Shown here piece by piece: positions 26,034 through 34,555 of a stretch of DNA of 54,681 nt (position 1 is its first letter; each line of letters opens with the position of its first letter). The stretch is from Polaromonas sp. (GTDB lineage Bacteria > Pseudomonadota > Gammaproteobacteria > Burkholderiales > Burkholderiaceae_C). The position numbers were made by a program, and so were the translations under genes. Location: positions 1 to 54,681 of the forward strand of contig JAKFXR010000051.1 of NCBI GenBank assembly GCA_021731285.1. Direction: 5' to 3'. Below the pieces are notes generated by a model. The model saw only the letters and a list, made by a program, of their open reading frames with translations. It was not told where the DNA came from and did not search any database.

Positions 26034-26885
26034 ATGTTGGCCATTCAACTCTTCAACGGCCTTGTTTATGGCGCCTTGCTGATCGTGATGTGCTCCGGCC
26101 TGGCCCTGATTTATGGCCTGCGCCGCGTCGTCAACTTTGCGCACGGTGCCTTGTACATGCTGGGCGCGTACATCGGCTTCACGGTCGCCGGCTACAGCAA
26201 CTTCTGGGTGGCGCTGGTAGTGGCCCCGGCAGCGATGGCGGTGGTGGGCGTGTTGCTCGATCGTTATGGGTTTCGCCTGCTGCAGGACCGTGAACCGCTG
26301 AACGTGATGTTGGTGACCTTCGGCCTGCTGCTCATCCTGGAGGACCTGGTGGTCTTCATCTGGGGCAAGACCAACTATTCGCTGTTCACGCCCAAGCTGC
26401 TGGACTTCCCGGTGAATCTGCTGGGACATGACGTTCCCGCCTATCGCGTCGCCGTGATCGTGGTGGGGGCCACGGTGGCCATCGGGCTGACCCTGTGGCT
26501 GCGCTGGTCCAGGGTGGGCCTGTTTGTCCGTGCTGCCAGCACCGACCCCGTCACCACTTCGATGCAGGGCGTGAACACGGACGCGCTGAGTGCCGGTGTG
26601 GTCGGCCTGGGCAGTGCGCTGGCGGGTTTGGCGGGCGTGGTGGCGGCACCTTTTTTGTCCCTGTCGCCGCACATGAGCTCGGATGTGCTGATTGATTCCT
26701 TTGTGGTGGTCGTGATCGGGGGCCTGGGGTCGCTGGCCGGGGCCTTCGTCGCCGCCCTGCTACTGGGCATGATGCAGTCGCTCGGCGCGGTGTACCTGCC
26801 CGAAGTGTCGGTGCTATTGCCTTTTATCTTCATGATTGCCGTGCTGATCTGGAAGCCCTCCGGCCTGGCGGGAAGCCGCACGTGA
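26034..26885 (+). CDS. livH: LIV-type ABC permease, LivH-like (bad operon)
   Basis: This 283-residue permease of the branched-chain-amino-acid type has about eight membrane helices and the LivH signatures SGLALIYGLRRVVNFAHGALYMLGAYI near the N-terminus (given in part: VVNFAHGALYMLGAY) and VVVIGGLGSLAGAFVAALLLG near the C-terminus. GGGAGA precedes its ATG. It is co-transcribed with the ring-opening genes, so the importer probably takes up cyclohexanecarboxylate or a related ring acid rather than amino acids. Its stop overlaps the start of the next permease. Confidence 0.88.
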   Translation: MLAIQLFNGLVYGALLIVMCSGLALIYGLRRVVNFAHGALYMLGAYIGFTVAGYSNFWVALVVAPAAMAVVGVLLDRYGFRLLQDREPLNVMLVTFGLLLILEDLVVFIWGKTNYSLFTPKLLDFPVNLLGHDVPAYRVAVIVVGATVAIGLTLWLRWSRVGLFVRAASTDPVTTSMQGVNTDALSAGVVGLGSALAGLAGVVAAPFLSLSPHMSSDVLIDSFVVVVIGGLGSLAGAFVAALLLGMMQSLGAVYLPEVSVLLPFIFMIAVLIWKPSGLAGSRT

Positions 26886-27868
26886 GCCGCGGGAGCAACA
26901 CCATGCGCCTGTCCCGAACCTCAGCCTATACCCTCGTCGCCCTGCTGGTGGGTGTCGGCATCATGGGGATAACCACGAGCAACAGCCTGCTGAGCATGTT
27001 CACCCAGGCCGTGATCTACGCCATCTTCGCCCTGGGCGTGGGGGTGCTGCTGAAGCAGAACGGGCTGGTCAGCTTTGGCCATGCCCTGTACTTTGGGGCC
27101 GCCGGTTATGGCATGGGCCTCATCCTGAAGCTGGAATGGATGCCTGCGGAATGGGCGATCCCGGCGGTGCTGCTAGGCATCGGCGTGTTGGCGTTTCTGA
27201 TTGGTCTGGTCATTGTTCGGGTGCCCGGCATCGCCTTTGGCATGCTGACGCTGGCCATTGGGCAGATGGCCTACCTGTCTGCGGCACGTGCGCGCGGCAT
27301 GACCGGTGGCGCGGACGGCATGAATATCAACTGGCCCCAGACGCTTTTTGGCGTGTCCCAGAGCACGCTGCTCAAACCGGCGGTGTTGTTCATGACTGCC
27401 TGGGTGCTGATGCTGGTGATGACGTTTGTGTTGTGGTGGGTGATGCAAACCCGCTTCGGCAGCATCACCGAGGCGGTGCGTGATAACGAAGAGCGGGCCC
27501 GTTTCATCGGCATTCGCACCACCGTGCCGCGTGCGGCGGTCTACGCCATATCGGCCGTCACCGCTGGCGTGGCGGGGATGCTGTCCTCTCTCAACAGCGG
27601 CTTCATCTCGCCCGAAAGCCTGCACTGGAGCGCTTCGGCGATCACGCTGCTGATGGTGGTGGTGGGCGGCTACAAGACCCTGATCGGGCCCATGGTCGGC
27701 GCGGTGATCTATTTTCTATTCAAGGACTTTCTGGGCGACTACGCGACGCATTCGATGGCCATCTTCGGCGCCGCCCTGATCGCGGTCATCGTGTTTTCAC
27801 CCGACGGAATTGTGGGCGCAGTGCAGCGCGCGCTCAAGGGCAAGAAGGCTCATGCCGCAGCGCACTGA
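26882..27868 (+). CDS. livM: LIV-type ABC permease, LivM-like (bad operon)
   Basis: This is the second membrane subunit, 328 residues from the GTG at 26882 that overlaps the livH stop; an ATG at 26903 would give 321 residues and is equally possible. The LivM family markers KQNGLVSFGHALYFGAAGYG and the EAVRDNEERARFIGI coupling region are present, and the C-terminal SPDGIVGAVQRALKGKK is typical. It forms the channel with LivH and contacts the two ATPases encoded next. Confidence 0.88.
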   Translation: MSRGSNTMRLSRTSAYTLVALLVGVGIMGITTSNSLLSMFTQAVIYAIFALGVGVLLKQNGLVSFGHALYFGAAGYGMGLILKLEWMPAEWAIPAVLLGIGVLAFLIGLVIVRVPGIAFGMLTLAIGQMAYLSAARARGMTGGADGMNINWPQTLFGVSQSTLLKPAVLFMTAWVLMLVMTFVLWWVMQTRFGSITEAVRDNEERARFIGIRTTVPRAAVYAISAVTAGVAGMLSSLNSGFISPESLHWSASAITLLMVVVGGYKTLIGPMVGAVIYFLFKDFLGDYATHSMAIFGAALIAVIVFSPDGIVGAVQRALKGKKAHAAAH

Positions 27869-27892
27869 CCGACACATGAAATGGAATAACGC

Positions 27893-28627
27893 ATGACAAG
27901 TCCCGCAAATCCCGCCTATGTTCTGCACGCCAGGGACGTGGCCATCCACTATGGCGGTGTCAAGGCCCTGGACGGTGTGGAGATCACTCTCGAAAAAGGC
28001 CAGATCCGCGGGCTGATCGGCCCCAACGGCGCCGGCAAGTCCACCGTGATCGATGCGATCACCGGCCGCCACCCGCTCACCCGCGGCAAGGTGACGCTCG
28101 ATGGCGAGGACGTCAGCCGGATGGGTGCGGTGCAGCGACGGCGCCTGGGCCTCTCACGCAGTTTTCAGCGCACCAGCATTTTCGGTGGCATGACGGTACG
28201 CGCCCAGGTGGAGCTGGCGTCCTACAAGATGGGTGTCAAGGACTCCTCAGGCGATGCCGAGGCCGTGCTCACAGAGCTGGACCTCGCGCGTCTCGGCGGT
28301 GGGCTGGCCGAAGAGCTGGGTTACGGGGAGCAACGTCGCCTCGACCTGGCGTTGGCGCTGGTGGGCCGGCCCAAGGTTTTGATGCTGGACGAGCCCATGG
28401 CCGGCCTGTCGGTCAAGGAGTCGAACGACCTGGCGCAGCATCTCAAGGCGCTCACATCCCGCTGGGAGATGTCGGTGTTGCTGGTGGAACACGACATGGA
28501 CGTGGTGTTCGGTATCTCGGACGCGGTCACGGTGTTTGAACTCGGGCGTGTCATCGCCAGCGGGGCTCCCGCCGAGGTGCGCGCCAATCCGCGCGTGCGC
28601 GAAGCCTATCTCGGGAGCACTGCATGA
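27893..28627 (+). CDS. livG: LIV-type ABC ATPase, LivG-like (bad operon)
   Basis: This 244-residue ATPase contains Walker A GPNGAGKST around residues 43-51 and Walker B VLMLDEPMAGLS. The canonical signature LSxGEQ is altered to LGYGEQRRLDLALAL, as is common in LivG proteins. The C-terminal VREAYLGS is diagnostic for LivG. It lies 24 bp after livM, and its stop overlaps livF by four bases. It drives import together with LivF. Confidence 0.9.
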   Translation: MTSPANPAYVLHARDVAIHYGGVKALDGVEITLEKGQIRGLIGPNGAGKSTVIDAITGRHPLTRGKVTLDGEDVSRMGAVQRRRLGLSRSFQRTSIFGGMTVRAQVELASYKMGVKDSSGDAEAVLTELDLARLGGGLAEELGYGEQRRLDLALALVGRPKVLMLDEPMAGLSVKESNDLAQHLKALTSRWEMSVLLVEHDMDVVFGISDAVTVFELGRVIASGAPAEVRANPRVREAYLGSTA

Positions 28628-29328
28628 CCGTTTTGCTCAAACTGGAGGACGTCCAGTCCTTCTATGGTTCGGCGCACATTCTTCACGGCCTGAACCTGCA
28701 CATCCATGCCGGTGAAAGCGTGGCACTGATTGGCCGCAACGGTGTGGGCAAGACCACGGTGGTCAACACCATCCTGGGCCTGGCCCAGATGAAAAGCGGT
28801 CATGTGGTGTTTGACGGTGTTCCAGTCACCAAACCGCGCACATACACCGCAGCCCAGCATGGGACGGCGACGGTGCCGCAAGGCCGGCGCATCGTGGCCA
28901 ATCTGACGGTCGAGGAAAACCTGTTGCTTGGCGCTGCAACCGCCCGCAAGGGGCCGTGGCGGCTGCCGCAGATTTATAAGCTTTTCCCCATTCTTCAGGA
29001 GCGCGCCCACACGCCGGGAACCGCGCTTTCCGGTGGGCAGCAGCAGATGCTGGCCGTGGGGCGTGCGCTCATGGCCAACCCCAGCCTGATCCTGCTCGAT
29101 GAGCCCACCGAGGGCCTGGCGCCGGTGATCGTGGACCAGCTCGCGGATGTTTTCAACCAGGTCCTCGCCCAGGGCACGGCACTTTTCCTTATCGAGCAGA
29201 ACATGAGCTTGGTGCTACGCGTCTCGCACCGCTACCTCGCCATGGCCAAGGGCTCGGTGGTGGCCGAGGGCCAGGTGGTGAATTCACACGAAGGCTTGCA
29301 TGACCTGGAACGCCACGTGATGGTGTGA
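28624..29328 (+). CDS. livF: LIV-type ABC ATPase, LivF-like (bad operon)
   Basis: This is a 234-residue ATPase with Walker A GRNGVGKTT (about 37-45), signature LSGGQQQMLAVGRALM and Walker B LILLDEPTEGLAP, all typical of LivF. It begins in an ATGA overlap with livG. With LivG it forms the nucleotide-binding pair of the bad-operon importer. Nothing unusual was noted. Confidence 0.9.
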   Translation: MTVLLKLEDVQSFYGSAHILHGLNLHIHAGESVALIGRNGVGKTTVVNTILGLAQMKSGHVVFDGVPVTKPRTYTAAQHGTATVPQGRRIVANLTVEENLLLGAATARKGPWRLPQIYKLFPILQERAHTPGTALSGGQQQMLAVGRALMANPSLILLDEPTEGLAPVIVDQLADVFNQVLAQGTALFLIEQNMSLVLRVSHRYLAMAKGSVVAEGQVVNSHEGLHDLERHVMV

Positions 29329-29396
29329 CGCATTGAACTCACTTTTCTACACGGCTGCCCGGACCGTTTCCGGCGATGACGACAAAAGGAGACAAC

Positions 29397-30584
29397 ATGC
29401 TTAGAAAATCCGCAACTTCCCTTTTATTGGCCGGCACGGCGCTGGCCGCCCTGGCACCGCTGCACGCTGCCGCACAAGCCAAGGACCCTGTGAAGATCGG
29501 CCTTGTCTCATCCAAGTCGGGGGCGTTTTCTTCCATGGGTGTGGATGTCTTCAGCGGCGTCCGGTTTGCCGTGGAAGAGGCCAACGCCAAGGGCGGTGTG
29601 GATGGCCGCAAGATCGTACTGGCCGAAGGCGATGACGAGAGCAACCCCGAAGCCGGCCGCCGCGCTGCGGAAAAGCTGGCGCGCGAGGGCCACAACCTGC
29701 TGATCGGGCCCATTGCTTCGTCCGTGTCACTGGCCGTGAGTGGAAACCTGGCCCGCTGGGACGCCGCCTTCTTCGGCACCATCAGCAAAGCGGACAAACT
29801 GACGACCGACGCCTGCAATGCCCGTTTCGTACGTACCAACCACTCCGACGCCATGGACCTCGCCATGATCAGCCTGTGGGCGAAGAATGTCCCGGGCAAT
29901 AACTTTGCCATCCTGGCGGCTGACTACGTGTGGGGTCATGATTCAGCCAAATCATTTGAGGCCGCCATGGCCTCGCAGGGCAAGAAGGTGTCGATCAAGC
30001 TATTCGCCCCCCTGGGCACCAAAGACTACGCGCCTTACATTCAGCAGCTCAAGGCGGCCAACGTGGATGCGATCTGGGTCGCTGATGTGTCCGGCGGCAT
30101 TGCCTTCGTCAAACAGGCGGCGGATTTCGGCCTGACCCCCAAGACCCCGCTGATTGGTCACGCGCTGGTATCCAACTTTCTGATTAACGCGACGGGCAAA
30201 GCCATGGAAGGAGTTCCAGGAAACGTTGGCTATACGCCCGATATCGATAGCCCCGGTTCCAAGTCCTTCGTAAACGCTTTTAAGGCGAAGCACAACCGTT
30301 TGCCGTCAGACACCGAAGGCCAGGCCTACAACGGCGTCATGGTCATGCTGCAAGGCGTCAAGCTGGCCAACAGCGTGCAGCCAGAGGCGGTGACCAAGGC
30401 ATTGCGCGGTGCGCAGGTAGACACGCTGTACGGCAAGATGACCGTGCGCGCGGCCGACAACCAACTGGTGATCCCCAACTATGTCGCGCGCGTGAAGATG
30501 GCCGAGGGCGTATTACGTCCCGTGATCGAGCAGAGCTATCCCGAAACCATCACACCGGCTGCCTCGCCCTTGTGCAAGATGTAA
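29397..30584 (+). CDS. LIV-type periplasmic binding protein (bad operon)
   Basis: This 395-residue binding protein has a Sec signal peptide (about residues 1-26, ending HAAAQA) and the periplasmic-binding-protein-type-1 opening VKIGLVSSKSGAFSSMG. The ATG at 29397 is preceded by AAAGGAGAC; the frame is open seven codons further upstream but without a ribosome-binding site. Related proteins bind branched-chain amino acids, amides or aromatic acids. Its location after the ring-opening genes suggests that it binds cyclohexanecarboxylate or a similar acid. It is the last gene before a strong terminator. Confidence 0.88.
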   Translation: MLRKSATSLLLAGTALAALAPLHAAAQAKDPVKIGLVSSKSGAFSSMGVDVFSGVRFAVEEANAKGGVDGRKIVLAEGDDESNPEAGRRAAEKLAREGHNLLIGPIASSVSLAVSGNLARWDAAFFGTISKADKLTTDACNARFVRTNHSDAMDLAMISLWAKNVPGNNFAILAADYVWGHDSAKSFEAAMASQGKKVSIKLFAPLGTKDYAPYIQQLKAANVDAIWVADVSGGIAFVKQAADFGLTPKTPLIGHALVSNFLINATGKAMEGVPGNVGYTPDIDSPGSKSFVNAFKAKHNRLPSDTEGQAYNGVMVMLQGVKLANSVQPEAVTKALRGAQVDTLYGKMTVRAADNQLVIPNYVARVKMAEGVLRPVIEQSYPETITPAASPLCKM

Positions 30585-30600
30585 AGCAAGCCTGAGTGAC

Positions 30601-30633
30601 AAGGCCGCAAGTCCCTTCGACTTGCGGCCTTTT
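30601..30633 (+). terminator. Intrinsic terminator of the bad/liv operon
   Basis: A 13-bp perfect stem (30601-30613 with 30619-30631) with a CCTTC loop ends in TTTT, counting two T bases from the stem. It lies 17 bp after the binding-protein stop and also between two convergent genes, so it may stop transcription from both sides. Confidence 0.85.
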
Positions 30634-30660
30634 GCTCGGGATGATCAGTAACAAGCGCCT

Positions 30661-31179
30661 TTATGCGGCGCTTTTTTGATCCTTGGTTTCGTCCTCGCTG
30701 TCTTGATCGAGTTTCTGCATGTTGTCCAGCAGCTTGAGTAAATAGTGCAGGGTGTGTGTGAGGTCCCCCATCGAGAACTCGTCGAGCACTTGCTCGTAGT
30801 ACGCGTGGATTTTAGGCAGTGCCTGGAGCAACCAAACATGCCGCCCCGATTCCGTCATCTTGATCAACCTGGAGCGTCTGTCGCGTTTATCGGGCTCTAC
30901 GCAAATATGGCCATTCCGCTCCATGCGGCCCATCAGCCCGGCCAGATTTTGCCGGCTCACCATGAGATAGCGTGCCAGGTCATTCACGCTCACTCCCAAA
31001 TGCGCTTCAGGTCGCGATAGCGCGCCCAACACCGCCCACTGCTGGGTGGTGAGACCCTCGCTCTCCACTGCGCGGGACCCTGTTTTGTGCAGCAAATTAG
31101 CGCATTGGTAGAGACGAAAAAAAAGCCGGTTTGCCAACTCCATGCGGGCAACTTGTGCAGATTTGCTTGGTGAATTCAT
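30661..31179 (-). CDS. badR: BadR-like MarR-family regulator
   Basis: This is a 172-residue MarR protein with the winged helix-turn-helix in VNDLARYLMVSRQNLAGLMGRMERNG (cited in part: LARYLMVSRQNLAGLM) and the wing DKRDRRSRLIKMTESG. It is convergent with the bad/liv operon. In R. palustris a MarR protein, BadR, represses the cyclohexanecarboxylate genes and is relieved by 2-ketocyclohexanecarboxyl-CoA; gene neighbourhood and family make this the likely counterpart. Its likely targets are the palindrome at 19466-19479 and possibly its own leader. The last 20 residues are highly charged. Orthology is inferred, not proven. Confidence 0.75.
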   Translation of the reverse strand: MNSPSKSAQVARMELANRLFFRLYQCANLLHKTGSRAVESEGLTTQQWAVLGALSRPEAHLGVSVNDLARYLMVSRQNLAGLMGRMERNGHICVEPDKRDRRSRLIKMTESGRHVWLLQALPKIHAYYEQVLDEFSMGDLTHTLHYLLKLLDNMQKLDQDSEDETKDQKSAA

Positions 31180-31228
31180 TGTGAATCAATACATTACGTC
31201 TTTGGGTATTTAAGCAGATTTAGATAAG

Positions 31229-31252
31229 TTTACGTAAATGTATTTACATAAA
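31229..31252. promoter_or_regulatory. A/T-rich dyads upstream of the BadR-like gene
   Basis: The perfect palindrome TTTACGTAAA lies at 31229-31238 and is followed by the interrupted dyad TGTA-TT-TACA. They sit 50 to 73 bp upstream of the minus-strand start at 31179 in an A/T-rich stretch, so they may be part of the regulator's own control region. They differ in sequence from the palindrome before badH. Confidence 0.35.
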
Positions 31253-31259
31253 ATTGGGA

Positions 31260-31599
31260 CGCTATGCGAGTCCGCATGACCATTATCTGCACTGAAGTCA
31301 TCGGCATCTTTCTGAGCTTCACCCGCGTCCCTGAACATCGGTTAACGATCATTGGGCTTCCTTCGGCTTGGTAGACAGCTCGGACCGGTGATTGGAGTTA
31401 CTTTTTGCCTCTGGAAGCTGGCCGCAGGGCTGACGCTGTGCCACATTATTGACGCCCAAACTGTCGACCTCAACGTCGGCTATGGGGCAACCAAGTTGAA
31501 ATGTTCTACAGCCGCCTTCAGTCTGTAGCAGACAGTCGCTTGGTGTGGCAACAACGGCCGCTTCTGGCCGACTGTCGTCCTAGGCAAGGCTGCGACTGT
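31260..31599. other. 340-bp stretch with no supported gene
   Basis: No family resemblance was found in any frame. The last part leads directly into the M20 gene fragment, so some of it may be degraded sequence from the event that left the fragment. Confidence 0.35.
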
Positions 31600-31677
31600 G
31601 GCGACAGTAGTCTGAAGATTGGCGCAGCTTACTGGGGCCGCTTGGCAGAAACTTCTCTCACTGAATCGGCCTGGTGA
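31600..31677 (+). pseudogene. 3'-terminal fragment of an M20 amidohydrolase gene
   Basis: Read in frame from 31600, this stretch encodes GDSSLKIGAAYWGRLAETS, then LTESAW and a stop. It matches the C-terminus of the M20 enzyme encoded at 17548-18729 (NDSNLKIGAAYWSRLTETF, then LAE) over about 20 residues, and the DNA is also similar there. Nothing upstream continues the match. It is therefore the tail of a second M20 gene, most of which has been deleted, or of a copied segment. It ends 15 bp from the convergent dadA stop. Confidence 0.75.
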
Positions 31678-31692
31678 AAGGTCGGTTCGGGT

Positions 31693-32949
31693 TCAGGCCT
31701 CTGCAAAGTCAAAGTCGATCTCAGGTGCCAGCCCACTGATGAGGCGTGAGATCGCCTTGCCTGACCCACAGGCGTGGGTCCAGCCCAGGGTGCCGTGCCC
31801 CGTGTTCAGAAAGAAGTTGGGCAGACGGGTGGCGCCGATGATTGGCACGTTGCTGGGCGTCGCCGGGCGCAGGCCGGTCCAGAACTGCGCTTGGTCGGTG
31901 TCGCCCGCCCCAGGAAACAGTTGCTCGACGCGGCGCACGATGGCCTCGCAGCGAACCCGATTCAGGTCGCGGTCATAGCCGTTAAATTCGGCCGTGCCAG
32001 CGATTCGCAGCCGGTCGCCCAGACGGGAAAACACCAACTTGTACTCGTCGTCGGTCAACGAAACCTGGTGTGCCATCGACCCGTCCTTGACCGGTAGGGT
32101 GACCGAATAGCCTTTGGCAGGATAAACCGGCAAGCTGATTCCCAGCGGCCGGGTTAACAACGGGCTAACCGAGCCAAGCGCCAAAACGTAGGCATCGGCG
32201 CGCAGGCGTTGGAAACGTCCGTCGCTGTCGGTGGCTTCGACGTGGTCGATTCGGCCGGACGCTTCGCGCAAGGCCGTGACCGTGTGGTTCATCAGAAAAG
32301 TGATACCGGCGGCCCGGCACAGCTTCACTAGTTCGCGTGCGAACGCATTGGCATCCCCTGACTCGTCCTCCGCAGTGAAGGTCGCGCCGGCCAGCTGCGG
32401 CCTGATATGGCGGAGCGCAGGCTCGATGCGCACAGCTTCATCGGCTGTGACAATCTGGCGGTCGCAGCCGAGCTGGCGCATCTGCTCGGATGGCGCCAGT
32501 GCGCCCTCGAACTCTTTCGCGCTGGTGTAGAAGTGCAGGATGCCTTGGCTGCGCTGATCATAGGCGATGCCAGTATCGCGCCGAAGGGCCTGCAGCGCAT
32601 CGCGGCTATAGCTGCCCAGTCGAACGATCTGTTCGATGTTGCGCCGGGTGCGCGCCGGCGTGCATTCACGCAGGAACCGCAGACCCCAGAGCCACTGGTG
32701 CATGTCGGCGCGCATGCGAAACAGAAGCGGAGCGTCTTCCTTAGCCAGCCACTGCAGCACCTTGAGCGGTGCGCTGGGATTTGCCCAAGGCTCTGCATGG
32801 CTCACCGAGATCTGGCCACCGTTGGCAAAGCTTGTTTCGGCAGCCGGGGAGGCCTGCCGATCAATCACGCTGACCTCGTGGCCAAGCTGCTGGAGGTAAT
32901 AGGCTGACGTAACGCCGAGCAGTCCAGCGCCGAGTACGATAACTCTCAT
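31693..32949 (-). CDS. dadA: DadA-type D-amino acid dehydrogenase/glycine oxidase-like flavoprotein
   Basis: This 418-residue FAD protein starts with the nucleotide-binding VIVLGAGLLGVTSAYYLQQLG and contains the DadA features SFANGGQISVSHAEPWANP and GLRPATPSNVPIIG near the C-terminus, with NTGHGTLGWTHACGSGK. Members oxidatively deaminate small D-amino acids or glycine and feed electrons to the respiratory chain. The ATG at 32949 is chosen because the longer frame up to 33108 runs through the riboswitch and is not coding. A tandem glycine riboswitch in its leader indicates that expression responds to glycine, so glycine itself may be a substrate. The precise substrate is not known. Confidence 0.85.
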   Translation of the reverse strand: MRVIVLGAGLLGVTSAYYLQQLGHEVSVIDRQASPAAETSFANGGQISVSHAEPWANPSAPLKVLQWLAKEDAPLLFRMRADMHQWLWGLRFLRECTPARTRRNIEQIVRLGSYSRDALQALRRDTGIAYDQRSQGILHFYTSAKEFEGALAPSEQMRQLGCDRQIVTADEAVRIEPALRHIRPQLAGATFTAEDESGDANAFARELVKLCRAAGITFLMNHTVTALREASGRIDHVEATDSDGRFQRLRADAYVLALGSVSPLLTRPLGISLPVYPAKGYSVTLPVKDGSMAHQVSLTDDEYKLVFSRLGDRLRIAGTAEFNGYDRDLNRVRCEAIVRRVEQLFPGAGDTDQAQFWTGLRPATPSNVPIIGATRLPNFFLNTGHGTLGWTHACGSGKAISRLISGLAPEIDFDFAEA

Positions 32950-33030
32950 TTGGGAACCTTTTAGACAAAGAGCCGAACGCCGCGAACGCCGGTAGCTAAA
33001 AAAATAGCTGCCGGGCGCTTGGCGCGCGGA

Positions 33031-33240
33031 TTGCCGCTCCCCCTGTCCTTGGTACCTGAGAGATTCAGCGGCAGCACGGGCTACAGCTTTGCTCCTTCGG
33101 TGCATCACGGGCGCGAACGCGCTGCGATGGCTCTCCAGACGGCTTGAAAAAATTGCAGTACATCACCTGGGGATACCTGAGCGTTCATGGGAGTTTGCGC
33201 CTTCGGTGGGGCAGCCGTGCTGCCCTCTCTCCTGCAGATG
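33031..33240 (-). promoter_or_regulatory. Tandem glycine riboswitch in the dadA leader
   Basis: Read on the minus strand, two gcvT-type aptamers follow each other. Aptamer I (about 33240 to 33165) has GCAGGAGAGAGGGCA, then CACCGAAGGCGCAAAC and GCTCAGGTATCC. Aptamer II (about 33146 to 33031) has GTCTGGAGAGCC, then CACCGAAGGAGCAAAGC and the hallmark CTCTCAGGTACCAAGGACAG. A short A/T-rich linker separates them, as usual for the cooperative tandem form. Between aptamer II and the dadA start is a hairpin with a T-rich loop (about 32992-33017) that could be part of the expression platform. Glycine riboswitches of this type usually turn expression on. Confidence 0.88.
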
Positions 33241-33354
33241 GAATTTTACACCGCGTCGACGATGGCGGCAAGCTGCAACTGCGGCTTGTCGAGAGCTATG
33301 CGGTCAAGGTCAGCGACTTAAGACGCAGACCACTGCCCTGCGTGACCGAGCCAG

Positions 33355-34509
33355 CTACTTTTTAAGTGCGCCATCGGCATTGATAATTGAAAGTTCTACG
33401 CCACCCCACCCTTTGCGCTGGGAGGGTGTGTATTTGACGTAAATGCCGCCCAAGTCAAACTCGCCCAAGTTGTTTAAAGCGGCCAAGACCTTTGTCCGGC
33501 TTGGCTGGCTACCGGCACGGCGTACTGCTTCTGCGGCTATCTTGGCGCCCAGATAGCCTTCAAGACTTGAGAAGGAGATGATCTCTTTGGGTGCGTACTC
33601 CTTCATATCGGAAAGGTACTCGTTGATAACCATTTTGCTTGGAATAAAAGGGTATGGAACCGCCTGACTCAACACGACACCCCGTGCCTTGTCCGCGCCT
33701 ATCGCTTTGACTAGCTCGTCGTGAAGCAACACAGACAATCCATAGATTTGACCGGACCCGCCAGGTGCATCACGGAAGGCTTTGATGAACTCAAAGGCCG
33801 GTTTGCCCGCTGCAAGTATTAGGACCGCCTTGGGTTGCGATTTGGCCACCGCAGCAACAGTCGATTTAATGCTGGCATCAAATGCCGTTGGGCTGACATC
33901 TATGACTTGATGCGTCGAAATTTTGATGCCCCGCTCTGTCCCCTCTTTAATGGCCAATTGAGCCAGCGGCGGACCAAAAGCAATGCCCATGTTCACAATT
34001 GCCATCTCGTCCTTGCCCCAGCCTTTCGCCTCCTTAAGCAAGGTGATGACCTCATCGGCATAACCACTGCGCAGCGGAAACACGTTGGTAGCGCTCACCA
34101 CATTTTTGTCGCCTTGCAATGGTGTGATAAGTGCGATGCCAGCTTGGGCGGGTATGTTTTGTTTCGCAATTTCTGCCAGTCCAGCGCTGTTGAGAAAACC
34201 GAGCAGGCCAACAATCGCCGGGTCAGCAATCAACTGCTGAGTCAGTCCCATCATTTTGGGGCCTTGCAAATCATCATCAAGCGTCAGCAGTTTGAGTGTG
34301 TTGCCAGCGATACCTCCTTTGGCGTTGACTTTGGCAAAGTAGGTCTGAATGCCAACCACCAGACCTTTGGCGTTGGCTGCTGATGCCGGATTGGTTTGCG
34401 ACGCGATCTGCCCAAAGACCACTTCTTGCGCCGCATGGCCGCTTGCCGCGAAGTTGAAAAGTGCGACCAAGCTCAGTGTGGCGACGATGCGGGAGGAAAT
34501 TTTTTTCAT
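33355..34509 (-). CDS. Second LIV-type binding protein of the box importer
   Basis: This is a 384-residue periplasmic binding protein type 1 with a signal peptide of about 27 residues (ending SGHAA). It contains VVFGQIASQTNPASAANAKG, typical of a subgroup of LIV-type binding proteins different from the one encoded at 37984. It stands at the distal end of the box transporter operon, 46 bp after livF, and is the only gene of that operon not needed for a minimal importer. It might widen the substrate range, for example to a second aromatic acid. It ends about 115 bp upstream of the glycine riboswitch. Confidence 0.85.
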   Translation of the reverse strand: MKKISSRIVATLSLVALFNFAASGHAAQEVVFGQIASQTNPASAANAKGLVVGIQTYFAKVNAKGGIAGNTLKLLTLDDDLQGPKMMGLTQQLIADPAIVGLLGFLNSAGLAEIAKQNIPAQAGIALITPLQGDKNVVSATNVFPLRSGYADEVITLLKEAKGWGKDEMAIVNMGIAFGPPLAQLAIKEGTERGIKISTHQVIDVSPTAFDASIKSTVAAVAKSQPKAVLILAAGKPAFEFIKAFRDAPGGSGQIYGLSVLLHDELVKAIGADKARGVVLSQAVPYPFIPSKMVINEYLSDMKEYAPKEIISFSSLEGYLGAKIAAEAVRRAGSQPSRTKVLAALNNLGEFDLGGIYVKYTPSQRKGWGGVELSIINADGALKK

Positions 34510-34555
34510 GTCAAAGTTCTTTTTCTAAATCAACAACATTGCAAGGCATTGAGGT

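Noticed and set aside
26034..30584. LIV-type transporter considered as a true branched-chain amino-acid importer
   Set aside because: It is embedded without a break behind the ring-opening genes and ends in their common terminator, so a ring-acid substrate is more likely, although the families alone cannot decide.
31619..31978. 119-codon plus-strand frame over the M20 fragment and dadA 3' end
   Set aside because: It is out of frame with the M20 similarity and antisense to dadA over most of its length.
32950..33108. Upstream extension of the dadA reading frame
   Set aside because: It runs through the glycine riboswitch, and the FAD-binding motif begins right at the ATG at 32949.
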